From Styela clava (Eukaryota; Chordata; Ascidiacea; Stolidobranchia; Styelidae): 64,000 nucleotides of DNA. Positions 36,796-49,987 of the stretch are shown here, one piece after another; the first letter of the stretch is position 1, and the number at the start of each line of letters is the position of its first letter. The DNA lies in NCBI RefSeq assembly GCF_964204865.1, contig NC_135254.1, positions 18,357,001 through 18,421,000 on the forward strand, in the 5' to 3' direction. The notes below the pieces were generated by a model. It was not told the origin of the DNA and searched no databases. It was given only the letters and a program-made list of their open reading frames with translations. The position numbers and the translations under genes are program-made.

Positions 36796-39560
36796 AGGAT
36801 CGCAAGCAACAATGGTATATTCTACTTGAACATAATGTAACAATATTCAAAATGCTTTATTTCTTTTTCTATGTTAAACGGAATGAACAATTATCGACTA
36901 ATGAATGGAAAAATACCCAAAATTCAATGCTGGAATTTGCTTGCACCTCATTAATATAAATTGAGTGTACAGAATTTTCAATGTTTATTTCTAAACCCGA
37001 ATAGTTACAATATATTATTATGCTGTCTTGATATGTTATAAACATTTGCAAGCTGTATTTACTCAATTTTTTATGCTTGTGCACTAATAAATTATTACCC
37101 CACACGAATGTTTGAGTATTTTGAAGTCAAATTATTGTGGAAACTACAAAACTGACTGTACAATCAGTGTTGATCGAATCTTCACAAATGTCTGATTGTA
37201 TACATACTCATATGCTAACTTGGTGTAGTGCAAAATCTCCCGAAACAAAAATCAAATTGAACTTCGATTGAATTTTTGAAGGCACGCATTTTTTTTAATG
37301 AGAATGATTCTTACATATTTTTTTTGCTGCAGTCGCTATTTTTTTTCGCGCTTTGCTTGGTGCGTGTGTTAAGTTAGCTGATGAAGTCGAAATCTAGAAT
37401 GTGTGGTATGAAGATATGCTAAGCTATGCATCGCAGGTTCAGTTTCTCGAATGCATATAAGTATGCTTGTCCATTTTGTAGCAAAACCTCAGAAGATTCT
37501 GCGTTCTTCGAAGCCAGACAATAAATAAGATAGTTTGTGACGCAAGTTGAATCGGTGGTCAACCAGATGGAGGTGCTCGGAGTCGGCCATGAATACTCTA
37601 GTCTAGTCTTTCTAACTCTCAATACGGCTACGTCATGACCCTGCGATGATACAAATGAAAAAGAGCAATTTTCAATTCCGTTACACCAAAAAAATCTTAT
37701 AGCGGCTCAGTGCTTGCTTGCAATAGAAGACATTGCTTTGAGCAAACTTATAAAAACTCCTTTATTTTAAATTTATACACATGCACATTCCAAATAAAAA
37801 AAATTGTATTCTTAAAAGTCCAATAATCGTTATCCATGTTTTCAAGAATAAATATCACGTAATTTAGTTACATTGATTGTTACTCTGTGTATTGATAAAC
37901 TTTTTTATAAGTCGACGGGAGACGACTGCGTTGACTTGCAGAAAGCTGTAACACAATTATTAAATACTCATCAGATCGCCATTATATATAGGTTGCGTTA
38001 ACTAGAGAAAAGTTATCTCACAGCGATCGTAAAAACAGCTCTGCGTCAGTTATGTCTATTTATTGCTATTTATCTTTTTGAAATAGTAACATTAAATTTA
38101 GGAAAATGTAGTAACGTGAATGTACATAGACACTAAGTGAATAAAAGATTGCAGCCAGTTAATTATGACAAAACAGCAAGCTGAGAATGCGTATTATATA
38201 AATTGAATTGGTTTGAAATCTTCCAATGCCGGCTCTACTAAAATAAGCTGTTGTCGAAATTTTCTACTTCGAAATATATAGAGCGAATGTTGATCGGTAT
38301 AAAAGAAAAGGCTAAGTATATAACGACAATTTGATGATATAATAGCATCTTTGATTTTAAGAGGTGCTTTATTATTTATCAATACAGAATAATAAACGTT
38401 TACTCAAATAAATTTTTAATAACGCTTACGTACTGTCTACAGTTCGTTGATTTGAAACAAAAACCGGCAGACAGGGTATCCTCTTTCGTCGGGTCAGAAA
38501 TATGTATATGAGTTATATTATATCTCACGATATTGCTGGCCATTTATAATATCAACTGAAAGGCATTGCTGAAGAATGACGTCTCTGAAAGGTTAATTTA
38601 TATAAAACATATCTAACTATGCCATCAATGTTTCTCACTGCTTTTCCTGACTCATGACGCTGGGCAAATGTATGTACAAAAATAGGCGCAACGTGAGTGC
38701 GTCATAGCATCTACCGTTTTCCACTATGCTGTTCTAATGCGGCTTACATTCCCTTGCTTACTGTGCATGGTGGTGATCAATAATGTCAGAATTTCGGTTA
38801 TTATAGAGACTGCTTTCATGATATAGTCGGCTGAAAGTTAATTGTCACGCATCTCGATGATGACGGTTGAAGTTTAGTTCTTGAAACAGTCATAACTAAT
38901 TCATATGCGAAGCATATTCTACTGGAGTGTAGTCGATTTGTTGTCAATGAGTAAGTACATATTGGTCGCGAAGATGTCCCTAAAAAGTCCTATAATGCAA
39001 AAACTAGAAAGTTTTACAATCAGGCTTAACGGTAACGAAGTATATGATTAGAAATAAAATTATTACATGCTGAGTGAAATATCGCTATGTTCAAGAAAAA
39101 ACTGTAGTTTTGAAAGTTTAAAATTTGAAATTACGGCGGTATTTAAACAATTAGTTAAATTTAAATTAATGGTATTGAAAGATTGTTGTAAATGTGTAAG
39201 TAATAATAATGAGTAATTTCAAAAACACTTAGCAAAATATCATAGCCAAATACCAGGAAGTTGTTTGATCGACATTGGGCAGATATGAGAAACGCTGTGT
39301 AAGTTATTCTGAGTCAAAACTGTCAGCTTTTGGACCTAATCAGGATATAGGTTCAATTTGAATTAAGCAAACTAACATGCTTTTAAGTTAGATGGTAAGT
39401 TGTGAGTCAACAGTACACTCTAAAACGTATTGAACCTAAGCGAAGTAACGTTCAGAAGAGACGTGTTTGTCTTACGGTGTCGAATTTTGGCCGATTTCGG
39501 GTTAAAGCAATCCGAGCCACTCAGAGAGCTCTGTGAAGTGTTTAGGAAATAAGGATAACA
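36796..39560. other. Intergenic, no gene seen
   Basis: Presumed 3' UTR of the SLC22 gene at the left (AATAAA near 37086). The remaining sequence has only short frames without motifs. Confidence 0.4.
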
Positions 39561-39562
39561 TA

Positions 39563-40388
39563 TCGTCACGCTAATAACCGAATTGCGTAAGTCATTTTTA
39601 GCAGTTTTGAGAAAAACGTAAAAAACTTCCTAATGATATCGTTATGCCATTGAGAGTCAATAATTTGCCATGGTTCAATTTTTTGATCGTAGCCGGATTT
39701 AAGTTAATTTGTATGACGCAGTTAAGTGACGTCATAATGGCGCACTGTGACTTAGGCAGAAATGTGTCTATGACTTGGGGACATACGCAATTTTGCAACT
39801 TTACTATATGCACCAGTCCTGAAAACTAAACATTCAAAAAACGAATGTAATCCTCAGTATCTACAATGTCTAATCCCCAAAATAGCTAATCAGTTTCATT
39901 TACATTATTTTTTATGTTCAAAAATATATATTTCATCAATATAACACGTTTTGCACACCCACCGAAATAAGACTAAGATTAAATATAAAGAATAAAACAG
40001 CAATGCACCCAATATAAAAGCCAACCAAGGTGAATTGGACTCGGACAGTGAATATCACAAGTGCACGCCTTCCTATACTGTAGTATAAATTCAAATTAAT
40101 ACGCGCTAAGCTAGAATCCGAGATGCAAAAACTCGAAAATACGTCGTCGTGGTTATTTTGCCTTTGTGACGTCACAATAGTCTTGCGGTAACAATGATAA
40201 TTCATTATGACGAAACAATTGCACAAATGTGCATGTCATACTAAATCTCCATTTTTTTGAGGTTTCGAAATTCCTAAAATAAAATCTGAGTTAACAGACA
40301 GGTGCGCAGCATTACATAAATACCTATTTTAGAAAAAACTCAAAATTGCCAAAAATGACTTACGCAATTCGGTTATTAGCGTGACGAT
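39563..40388. mobile_element. 826-bp TIR element (MITE-like) upstream of the BTB-Kelch gene
   Basis: A 49-base left end starting TCGTCACGCTAATAACCGAA (39563-39611) recurs inverted at 40340-40388, with two mismatches. TA dinucleotides flank both ends, which suggests a Tc1/mariner-type target. No transposase frame is seen inside. High similarity of the two ends suggests recent activity. Confidence 0.85.
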
Positions 40389-40623
40389 ATATTGTTTTGC
40401 TTTATTTAAATATTTCATTTTGGAAAAAATATATAATATAAAATTAGCAGCTGTATACATGCAATTTTCGGTTTATTCGGGACAAAAATTGTCATTCCAT
40501 ATATTCTAGCTACTTCCCCAAATAATATTGACCTAATAGTTTGATTTAATTCCATATTTTTCTAGACTTCAAGTTTTGGGGAATTTTATTTTTATATCAA
40601 TCAGTAAGACAAAAAAAAATTCG

Positions 40624-42666
40624 ATGACGTCCACTGATGCTGAAAGGAAAGCTGACCATGCTGTGAATGTCATGCTATCAATGGAACAGATGAAAAATCG
40701 AGAATTTCTATGTGATTTCATAATAAACGTCGATAAATATTCGTTTAAAACTCACCGCGTTGTACTGGCTGCTTGCTCAAGTTATTTCAATGCCATGTTT
40801 TCAAGTAATATGAAAGAAGTTCGAGAGGGATCCGTCACTATGATGGACATTGAATCGGATGCAATGAGGAAATGTATTGAGTACATGTATGTCGGTGAAG
40901 TAGATATTTCGATGGAAGAGGTGGAAGATGTTTTGCATGTTTCAAAATTGATTCAGTTAGACGGATTATCCGAGGAATGTTTCAAATATTTACAAGAACA
41001 CCTTTCCGCCGATAACTGTTTGTCGTCAATGAGTTTATCTCAAATGTACGGTAGGGAAGACGTTTCAATTGTCATAGAAGAATATATTCGACAAAATTTA
41101 GAATTCGTTATTACAACCGAACTCTTCCCATACATAAATACGACTAGTCTGATGCGTTACGCTGAGACAACTACGAGTGGCTACTGGGTTTCGTGGAACG
41201 CTATCTCTACTTGGTTGCATCACAACGGAAATAAAGTCAAAGAAAGAGCGGACATGGAGAATGTTATGAAGTTTATGAATCCAGATGTTTTTCCGTTTGA
41301 ATTTCTGCTCAGTACGGTATTGAATGATTTATTTGTGCAAAATTGTGAACATGGTGTGGAGCTGTTACTTCACAACTTATTTTTTAACACACAAGCTTTG
41401 AAAGAAAATATTAGCATTAGCAATTGTTTTTTACTTCAAAGTCTGAGTTCATCACCACGACTAAATTCTTTAACATCCCTTTTAGCAGATGAAGTTATAA
41501 CTGATTTCATGGCTACGAATATTCATGAAATATCCAAAAAGCACGACTTCCTTTTAATGCCCAAAAGGACCGTTCAAAATATGTTTAACAATTTACACAG
41601 TAAAAATGCTCCCCAAGAGGTAATTTGGGACGCATTGACAAAGTGGGTCAAATTCACTGACGAAAGAAATTCATATTTCTCTGATTTATTTTGTTCAGTC
41701 AAGCTGCTTAATTTTACATACAGTTTTCTGAAGCAGACGGCTTTAGCTAATAACTTTGTACGCCAATCTCGGGATTGTCTGCAGCATATTTTACGGGCAA
41801 TATGTGAGCGTTCAATTAGTGGAGAACCCATGTCCCATATCGCCCTCTTGCAACAGGACACCACCGAAATTAAAACGTTCGAACTGTCGTGCAGAACTTG
41901 GGAAACAATGAACTCACTACCAGAAGGGGATTTTAAACGGATAATTTCCGTAGACAGAAAACTTTTTATTTTGAATGACGGACATTTTTCTTGTTATAAA
42001 AAAGATCATTGGATCCAGAGCACTAGTTTAAAACGAAGACGCCCGAGCCCCTGGGCGCAAATAACTACTTTCGGAAGTTTTATTTATGTTGTCGAAGGAA
42101 AATGCATGTCTTACTACGACACAGTTTTGGACTGCTGGGTGGAAGATTTACCTGGGTGCTCAATTGTTATGGGATTTTGTGTTTCTGCAAATCAAAGATA
42201 CATTTATGCTATTGGTGGCAAAAGCGCTAAAAGATATGAATCAAAAGAACACAAATGGAAATCAATTGCACCTTTACATATTGAACGATATGACGCTTCT
42301 GCAGCAGCTCTACAGGAGCGAATTTATGTAATGGGAGGAAATGTTTTTGGTAAAATTTTAAACTCCGCTGAATGTTATTCCCCCATAAACGATACTTGGG
42401 AAGTTATTCGGAATATGTTACTGCCGCGTTCTCATTTTAGCGCATTTGCAATAACTGATAAGTTGTACGCAGTCGGTGGAAATAGGAACGTAAATAATGA
42501 CGGTGATCAATCAGACTCCATCGAAATTTTTGATGCGTCATCTCAAAAATGGAAAATGTTGACTAAAATCCCAGAAACGAAAAGTCGAGTGCTAGCCTGC
42601 CATTACAGTCCTGATGAAGTCGAAGTAATTGAAGAGATTACAAGAATAATAGGTCTCATATCTTGA
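40624..42666 (+). CDS. BTB-BACK-Kelch (KLHL-like) protein, single exon
   Basis: One uninterrupted frame of 680 residues from the first ATG (MTSTDAERKADHAV). By family, such proteins are substrate adaptors of Cullin-3 ubiquitin ligases: BTB binds Cul3 and dimerises, and Kelch blades bind the substrate. BTB spans about 20-125 (CDFIINVDKYSFKTHRVVLAACSSYF, split here by position, then a MYVGEVDI stretch near 88-95). A BACK-like region follows at about 130-240, and a second at about 285-395 with WDALTKWVKF near 335. Five or six weak Kelch repeats span about 420-665: YAIGG (528), YVMGG (568) and YAVGG (615) mark the clearer blades, each with a W-x-x-I or W-x-M end. The first two blades are degenerate. 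Upstream in-frame codons to 40576 lack an ATG. A 5' UTR intron is possible. Confidence 0.93.
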   Translation: MTSTDAERKADHAVNVMLSMEQMKNREFLCDFIINVDKYSFKTHRVVLAACSSYFNAMFSSNMKEVREGSVTMMDIESDAMRKCIEYMYVGEVDISMEEVEDVLHVSKLIQLDGLSEECFKYLQEHLSADNCLSSMSLSQMYGREDVSIVIEEYIRQNLEFVITTELFPYINTTSLMRYAETTTSGYWVSWNAISTWLHHNGNKVKERADMENVMKFMNPDVFPFEFLLSTVLNDLFVQNCEHGVELLLHNLFFNTQALKENISISNCFLLQSLSSSPRLNSLTSLLADEVITDFMATNIHEISKKHDFLLMPKRTVQNMFNNLHSKNAPQEVIWDALTKWVKFTDERNSYFSDLFCSVKLLNFTYSFLKQTALANNFVRQSRDCLQHILRAICERSISGEPMSHIALLQQDTTEIKTFELSCRTWETMNSLPEGDFKRIISVDRKLFILNDGHFSCYKKDHWIQSTSLKRRRPSPWAQITTFGSFIYVVEGKCMSYYDTVLDCWVEDLPGCSIVMGFCVSANQRYIYAIGGKSAKRYESKEHKWKSIAPLHIERYDASAAALQERIYVMGGNVFGKILNSAECYSPINDTWEVIRNMLLPRSHFSAFAITDKLYAVGGNRNVNNDGDQSDSIEIFDASSQKWKMLTKIPETKSRVLACHYSPDEVEVIEEITRIIGLIS

Positions 42667-45600
42667 TATCAAATCGATATTAAATGCAAAATTAGGACGA
42701 AATTAACGCGGGCAAAATATTTCTATCTACAAGCGTAGCAGTATCTGGCGGTAAATTGGATAAAAATAAATTGTCTGGAAATAAGATATCTATCAATGTC
42801 CACTACGTGTATTGCTGGCATATAATTAGTGATACAAATATATTTTACTGAAAAAAAGAAATAGATTAAATGTTGATTATGATATATTAGTATGTTTATC
42901 GTATCCAAATAAAAAAATAACCGCATTTTTACCTAAACAATCCTTTAGGTAAATAGTAGAAGAATTGGTTGTATGACCTTTATTCTAAAAACTAATTTTT
43001 TTCGAAACAAAATTGACTTTTTTTGTATTTTATACAGTTTTCTACATATGTATATAACAAATTCAAAAAGTTGTTCAATTATAGCATAAATATTTTGAAG
43101 AAATAAATACTTCTAAATATCAGTTTATTGAGTTTATCGACTAATTTACTATTAAGTCGAGAAACTACCCGACATTTTTTGCCATGCTATAGAAGTTTTG
43201 AAAATCTGTGCACTTGGCGTATATATAATAAAACGCCTAAGTACCGAAAACTTGTTAAATCTTTAAATTTGGTTTAATTTTTCACAAAACTTTATACTTT
43301 GAAATTATCATAAACTAGTGGAATATTTTATAACTGACGGAATTGATTTGTATTTGAGATATTTTATTTGCATATTCTCAGCAAGCACAACAAAAGGCCA
43401 TGGTCAGGAACGTTCTATATGTTTTTGCGTATTGGGAATTGTTGAAATTAATTTCGCAGAAATGAAATTACTTGTGAGTTATTGCGCTTACATGGATCAC
43501 GTATTCAAGACTCTTTTGCAAGCCTGTGTTCTTTCATAACTGCGAAGGAGAATATCATATGTCCTGAAAATGGAATATTTATGTGCTATCACTTTTCATT
43601 TACCATATACGAGTGAAATCTAACACTATTTGATTGAACAGTACGACGTGTTTGTTATTATGAAATATAGATGACTTTACTATAGTATGCAACTAGACTA
43701 CCAGTCAAAACCAATTTCAGCTAAAAATTAAAATTAAAAAAAAGGTCACTGCGATGAAACTTATTATTTTCAATGATGTAAACTATTTTTTGGGCGCTAT
43801 TTCAAGATTCCATGACATTATTTTTTCCAAAAAACATTTAGCAAATTTATCAATTTTTCTGCACAGGTGGTTATTATCCAAGATGACAAATATTAGTCCC
43901 GAGTTAAACACGGCGCAAACTATATCACATTCTTACGTAGATTCGTCAAAATCCATGATTGACTGCTTATTAATTAGCAATACTTTGTGATTGATTACAT
44001 ATTTATCAAAAAAAAAGTAAAATAAGCATTTGCTTAGTATCAATCATTCGAAAGCCAAATATTTTTCAAATATTGAGTAGAATTTTTTTTTACAAATATG
44101 TACTCTTCTATGTCTAAATTTATTATCTCATATTTACCTGCTTTTTATCTGCATTTTTATTATATAGTATAATTTTTGTAAATATTTCCAATTTAATAAA
44201 AGGTTATAATAAACTGTTGTTTTAAATATTGGAAAAATTAAATTATCAGTTTTCATTTTACAAATATATCACCGTTTGTCGAACATTTTAGAATGATAGT
44301 AAATATTTTAGTAGAGATCAGTAGTGTGGTGATTTTGACGCAAAATATAATTAATTAATTGCACCGGAGTCTAAAATGAGATTTGACAGACAAATCTGGT
44401 GTCTTTCGAGTTACTTTGAATCAGAATTCATAGTTAATCCGCTGTCGGAATTTTATATTGAAAATAGCTCGAAAATTCTTGTTTTGGAAAATGAAATAAT
44501 GGACAATCAGATTTGTTTGGTAGAATAGAAGCTTCATCCGATTCAGTCGATCGTCTACCTGCCACTCAAAAACCGATTACAGTTTGACAAACATATAGAT
44601 TTGGGATTGGAAAAATTGCCGCCGACTTTTTTAAATATTCTTCAATTCGGATTCTTGGTTTGAGTAAAAATGGCCATGACATGATTCTTATGACGGTCTA
44701 ATTTGGTACCAAAAGAGAATATTGGTACTCAAAAAACAAAAAAGAATAAGTCTTTTTAACATGACTAAAGCAAATTTAATAAAATTTTGAATTACCAAAT
44801 GTCCAACAGTACTGTGTAAGTTTTTGTTTATAATGATCTCATAAATTAGTGTAATGGAAACCGCCATGTTTGTATATGGTGTTAAAGCTATATACTCGGG
44901 AAATAACAAGTTCCACCGAAAAGTTTTGGACTTAGCAAAATGTAAAAGAACGAATGTGTTAACACTCTTGATAACTTTGTAAATCGCAATAAGACGCAAC
45001 CGGTACTGGTCTACTGATACTGGAGTGTAGGCAATAAAGCTCTACCTGATCCATACATTAGATATTCGATCCATACTTATAATGAGCACGATCGATTTGT
45101 GAGAAAAAGGGATTTAATTAAAGTGCTCCCCATAGTCCGTAAAATACGGTAATATTTATTCTACTTACAACTTCCAACATTCCGCCTGTATGTTATGAAT
45201 TTTTTGTGAATTAGAATTTTACCTCTTCTCGACCGACCTCATTTGTTAGTGTTGGTTTGAAGTTATATTATGGCCTGAAACATTCCATTTGTTATTTCCG
45301 ATTATACCATCACATTGTGTCGTGTCTTGGAATTTTTGTGGCATGACTTCATGAACTTTTTTGAATCCGAATTACGGAAAACTAATTTTACGCACTTATT
45401 TCATTCGGTAAGGAGAAGTATGGAAATCTTGAGATGGTACCGGCAGTTGGAAGTAAGAATTCTTGTTATCCACATTAATTTAAGTTGCCAAGAGAATTAC
45501 CGAGAACTCGTTATATACAGATAGATGTGGCAGCTTGTTTTAAATACAGGAAAATAGCCTGGAGAACCCAGATTTTCATTTTCAGACTAGGTTTCCATAT

Positions 45601-46221
45601 GGGCATGAGCCCCAAAAATTTGAACAATAGCGATTGTAATGAAAGTCAAATAATGTAGTTGGCACAAATGCGTTGAATGGAATGCATGCAAGTACCAAGA
45701 GACAAGAAAGAGACAAGAATAAATATAGGTAGAATACAGCTCGAATCTTGAAGAAGGAAATTCACAATGGAAATCGTGGCACTTTCAAGGAGTCTGCTTC
45801 ATCGTAGTCATAGTTGTAGTCAAACACGACCCTCTAGTTTATTGATCAAACTTCAATTTACTCTGTTTCTGTGACACTTTTTTTGTAGACTCTATTTAGG
45901 ACTTTTTTGTTGTAAAAGTCCGTCCTTTGAAAGCTACATAAGCAGGAACTTCACACATACAGTTTGTTTCTACAAAGCATTTTCTAACTAGTCACTATGA
46001 CATTTGTGAACGATCAGAGATGCTAGGTTTTAAATGATTACTTCTTACTAACGATATATATGTATATGACGCCGATTGTGCACAAGCCAAGTTTTGGCAC
46101 ACAAACGCGAAACGTATATGAAACAGTAAGTAATCAAGATTGACTTCTTAAAAATTCATATATATATTAAACTGAAGCATACAAAAATATATGAAAGAGA
46201 TGTAATATATATAGTAATTCT
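42667..46221. other. AT-rich intergenic stretch, no gene seen
   Basis: Likely 3' UTR of the BTB-Kelch gene at the left (AATAAA near 42908). Several open frames (43318-43539, 44688-44999, 45315-45524) lack motifs and most lack an ATG start. Confidence 0.4.
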
Positions 46222-49105
46222 TCAAACTATCACAACAGGACGTTTACAGCATTGTCTGTGCGTTTTTGGTGACTTTCTATGTCCTTTTTTATGCAACGGA
46301 AGGCTCACAGGAAAAGATCCGGGACCTGTAGCTGGTGGATTCTTTCCTTCCGTATATGGGTGGGGCCGGATGTGGAAGATTCGTGTTGTTGATTGCGTTC
46401 GATTTCGTTTGTGCTTGTCTCGAGGATGGGGGTCTTGCTGTCGGTTTGAGGGCTTCACTCGGAACTCCACTTTTGTCACCCCTTCTGGGTAAGCACTTGG
46501 TGTCGGTGCTTGGAATACGGGAGATGACGTTCGGGACTAAAAAATGTTTGCATTTCTGATTGGAAAACAATTGGAATACCAAATTTTTCGATAAATTTAT
46601 AAATGTAAGTTCACTTCAACTTTTTCTGCTAATATTGCTATTTGTGTCATATTTGTTAATTTGTATAAACTATGGGGATTCTCAGTATATGAAGTGAATA
46701 TTATCTTCATTTTTATTATCTAGTCTTACCAATGCCTACCGCTGGTCCTTCTCCGTATGGAGTGTGGCCAAATCTCGTGTGCTTCACCATTCCTTGGAAT
46801 TTTTCTGGTACCTCTGGTGGCCATTTATAAGATTTACGTTGAATTGTCCATTGTTTAAATTTTATCTCAGGTTCTTTTCGTTGTACAGGAGCTGCGAGTG
46901 AAAAGGAATAATAACCGTAAATAAGCTTTGACTTGTTTTCGTTTTTTTGACTGTTATTTGTCATTTCTCAGTTATAGGAGTATGTCATAAATTTATGTAC
47001 AAATCAAATAACCTAGAAGGTATTTTGTCTCTGGGAGAGTCTGAATCGAGAAAAAGTTCGGAGGCAAGTGGTTGAAGATTTTGATTTAATATGGCAGATT
47101 TGTGCATGCCACCAATTCGTAAACGCAAATTCGTGAAAAAGCGCATTCAAATTTTAAATAATATTGCTATGTCAAAGGTTGTGAAAGCATCTATTGTATG
47201 GAATCTTACTTGATTAAAAAATAATTTAAACTGAATTCAAGCTTTGTTTTAGTTGTATTTCTGGGGTTTTATTCTATCAATTTGGAACATTGTTGATATT
47301 TTTGTCAAAGGTAAATGTAAACCAACCTCCGGGATCAGCGGGAGCCATATATCTCTTGAGTAATGATATATCATGTTGGCACGTGAAGTTAGTTCGCCCT
47401 TAAATATGAAAAATATATCTTAGCTATAGCAATCATTCCGAGCCGAAAATGTCCATGTGCAGTACATTGCTTATAGCATACAAACCACCTTACGTTGCTT
47501 AATTTACAATACATTAGGTTACGATAAATCAAATCTGAAAAGGTTCAAGGGTACTTTGTAGCAATGGATTGAATATAGCGATGATTGTAACTTGAGAAGT
47601 TTGTCTATAAACGGCCGTGTTTTGCAAATATGTGTTATCAAAGTTTTTTCCTCAAATCGGTGTGACACGGTTAGTCAGTAATACTGAAATTCTAGACCAT
47701 AAGGTATGTCTATTTAAAGAGGGTGATCCGATACTGAGCATGTCGCACATCCAATTTTTGGCAACAGTAATTTTAGTAATTATTAGTAATATGTTATCAA
47801 CTAAATTTGAATGTATTTTATCTATTTCTCAAAAGAATATTCGTACTATCTTTTGTTTATCAAAATATCCTGAACTTGGTGCAGCGATGGCGACTGAATC
47901 ATACGTCCCGTTTGTGTTAAACGGAAATAGACAGATGTAGTCAAAATATTTTAATTCTCTGCTGCACTGCTAAAACGTAACCAGACCGCCTTTCCGGAAC
48001 AAGCAAGAAGCTTGTAAGGTGACTGTCTTCATGTGCAGCATTGAAACAAGAATGCCTTTATTTTGTTGAAATCAGACTAGAAACTAGAAGAAGGACAGGA
48101 ATTTTGTGTCTTGGTCGAATGGTGATTATAATCTCGTATTTGGACAAAATTGAAATTAATTGTTTTTATTTGGTGGAGCATTAGACAAAATTTTTTGTAC
48201 AGTTTTTATGTTAGATGGAATAGAGAGAGATCTCCATAACCGCGGAAAACCAGGGCAAGAAATACTCACTTAAATGTGGGAGAGTTTGTTCGCATCTCAT
48301 CACAGGCATCATTTGGTTTGGATTCCATATTCCAAATACCTATAAAATAATATTGTAGTTAGGAGCAAGAATTAAATTTGTTCCTAGCTGACAATGCGCT
48401 GTTGCATCGGGATAGTATAGCTAGGTATCCCCCATATTGTATACCAAAGTGAAAAGTAAGTTTTGGGTAGAGCTGAAGTTATGGTGACAACACTCTTATC
48501 AGCATCGCATTTTATTGCTCGAGTGCTTCAGATAAGCGAATTTAAGCATATGAAATATTATTTTTTTTCGAGGTGTTTTTTTTATCACACGTGCCAAATC
48601 AGACAGTTGCAGGAATTGACCCACTAAATTAGTTAGATCGTGTCACAAAATATAGGCTTGTTTCAATATAGAGATATTCTAGTACATATTTTCTTTTCTT
48701 TTTATTTTTTCTTAATTTTATTGGTATGAAACTGAGATAGACAAAAGACAGCAAAAACAATGGTTTGAGGAAAGTTTTCCAATTTATAGATTATAGTTTA
48801 AACTTGTGGTTATAGTCGCGCAGCTTAAAGGAATACTTTAGGCTACTGTTGTTCAGCAAAGCTTGACACCTCATTGTTATATACAATAGACTCACGTTAT
48901 TATATCTGTTATAAGGACTCTGATAAACCAGACCGATTGGTTGGGGATTCTGTCGCCTTGTTGGTGATAGTATTCTCGTTATCTCTGGTCCTTTATCTTT
49001 ATTTAGCGATATGTTGAGTTGTCTTAATGCTTGACTTCGATATCCAAAATCACCCAATGTAGTAGAACGAGGTATCTTACTTCTTTTAGTAAAGACGTTT
49101 GCCAT
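46222..49105 (-). CDS. Unrecognised small basic protein, five exons
   Basis: Exons on the minus strand: 49105-48896, 48339-48270, 47398-47327 and 46891-46730 join in phase with GT-AG ends, starting MANVFTKRSKIPRSTTLGDF. A last exon near 46.2-46.5 kb is ambiguous. An acceptor before 46508 gives a frame ending at 46222 (266 residues in total, containing GPGSFPVSLPLHKKG). One before 46536 gives 253 residues, and one before 46555 gives 197. The product is rich in Arg, Lys, Pro, Tyr and Trp, with phrases such as IGLVYQSPYNRYNN, KQWTIQRKSYKWPPE and TRFGHTPYGEGPAVGI. I see no signal peptide or membrane segment. The style recalls short proteins of ciliary or sperm microtubule lumens, but I recognise no specific family, so function is open. 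Confidence 0.72.
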
Positions 49106-49987
49106 TGTTTAATGACTTCCTAGGCAGATTTCTGTATAATCAGAGACCAAAAATTTCTATGATATCTTCGTTTTGCTAGTTTGGTAAACGGTACAAATTG
49201 AGTTGCCATTGTAACCAAATAAAAATTCGCATTGTCTCGTAATTTCGTCCCTTTTTGACCGAAAAAATGGAATTTGCTTTAGATACGTAACGTATGTTTG
49301 CCATTTAATAAATAAATAATATATATTGCCCTATAACTCGATTCCTTTTATGCGAATATATATTTTAAATAAAAATACTAACATTGCTATAAATTTGGGG
49401 TGACCTATTCATTGTGAATTACAATTTGTTGCATTTGAATTTTTGAAACAAATATTTTATTGAAAAAATCATTATAGATAATTAAATTATATTTATTTAT
49501 GACATATTGCCACACGTAATCAATTATTAACGACATGTGATTTATTTAGCTACGTGACGGCGTCTGAAAATACCCGCCTAGAGGTTGCCATCTCTGTTTG
49601 CAACTGCAAAATAGAACTTTCTACAGTTATGGTTGATTAATATATCTTCATTAATATTGCTATTTTATTTTATTTTTCTATACCAACAATACCTTTTACT
49701 TGATTGTACTTTATTTTTATGGTAGTGTTGTTTTGTGATAGGGCCTGTCATCTGAATTCATAATAACTATTTTATTTTTCGAATATCATTTACTCGATAT
49801 TGTACTATTGTAAAATTGTACCTTGCTTATTGAATTGGGAAATAAACCTAATGATACACTAATTAAACACCTAACTTAAATTCTCTGTGTATTTAACAAT
49901 ACGTAGATCTGACTAATTCTTTCACATTAAAAATCTTGAGACTATAAATCTCGAATGTAAATGCTCTTGTTAATAAATAGGCGTTGT
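49106..49987. other. Intergenic between two oppositely oriented genes
   Basis: AT-rich, no coding exon. It presumably includes the promoter of the minus-strand five-exon gene, which starts at 49105. Confidence 0.4.

Noticed and set aside
41574-41864. Minus-strand open frame inside the BTB-Kelch gene
   Set aside because: Antisense shadow of a clearly coding frame.
47617-47940. 107-codon plus-strand frame
   Set aside because: It lies in an intron of the minus-strand five-exon gene, starts without ATG and has no motif.
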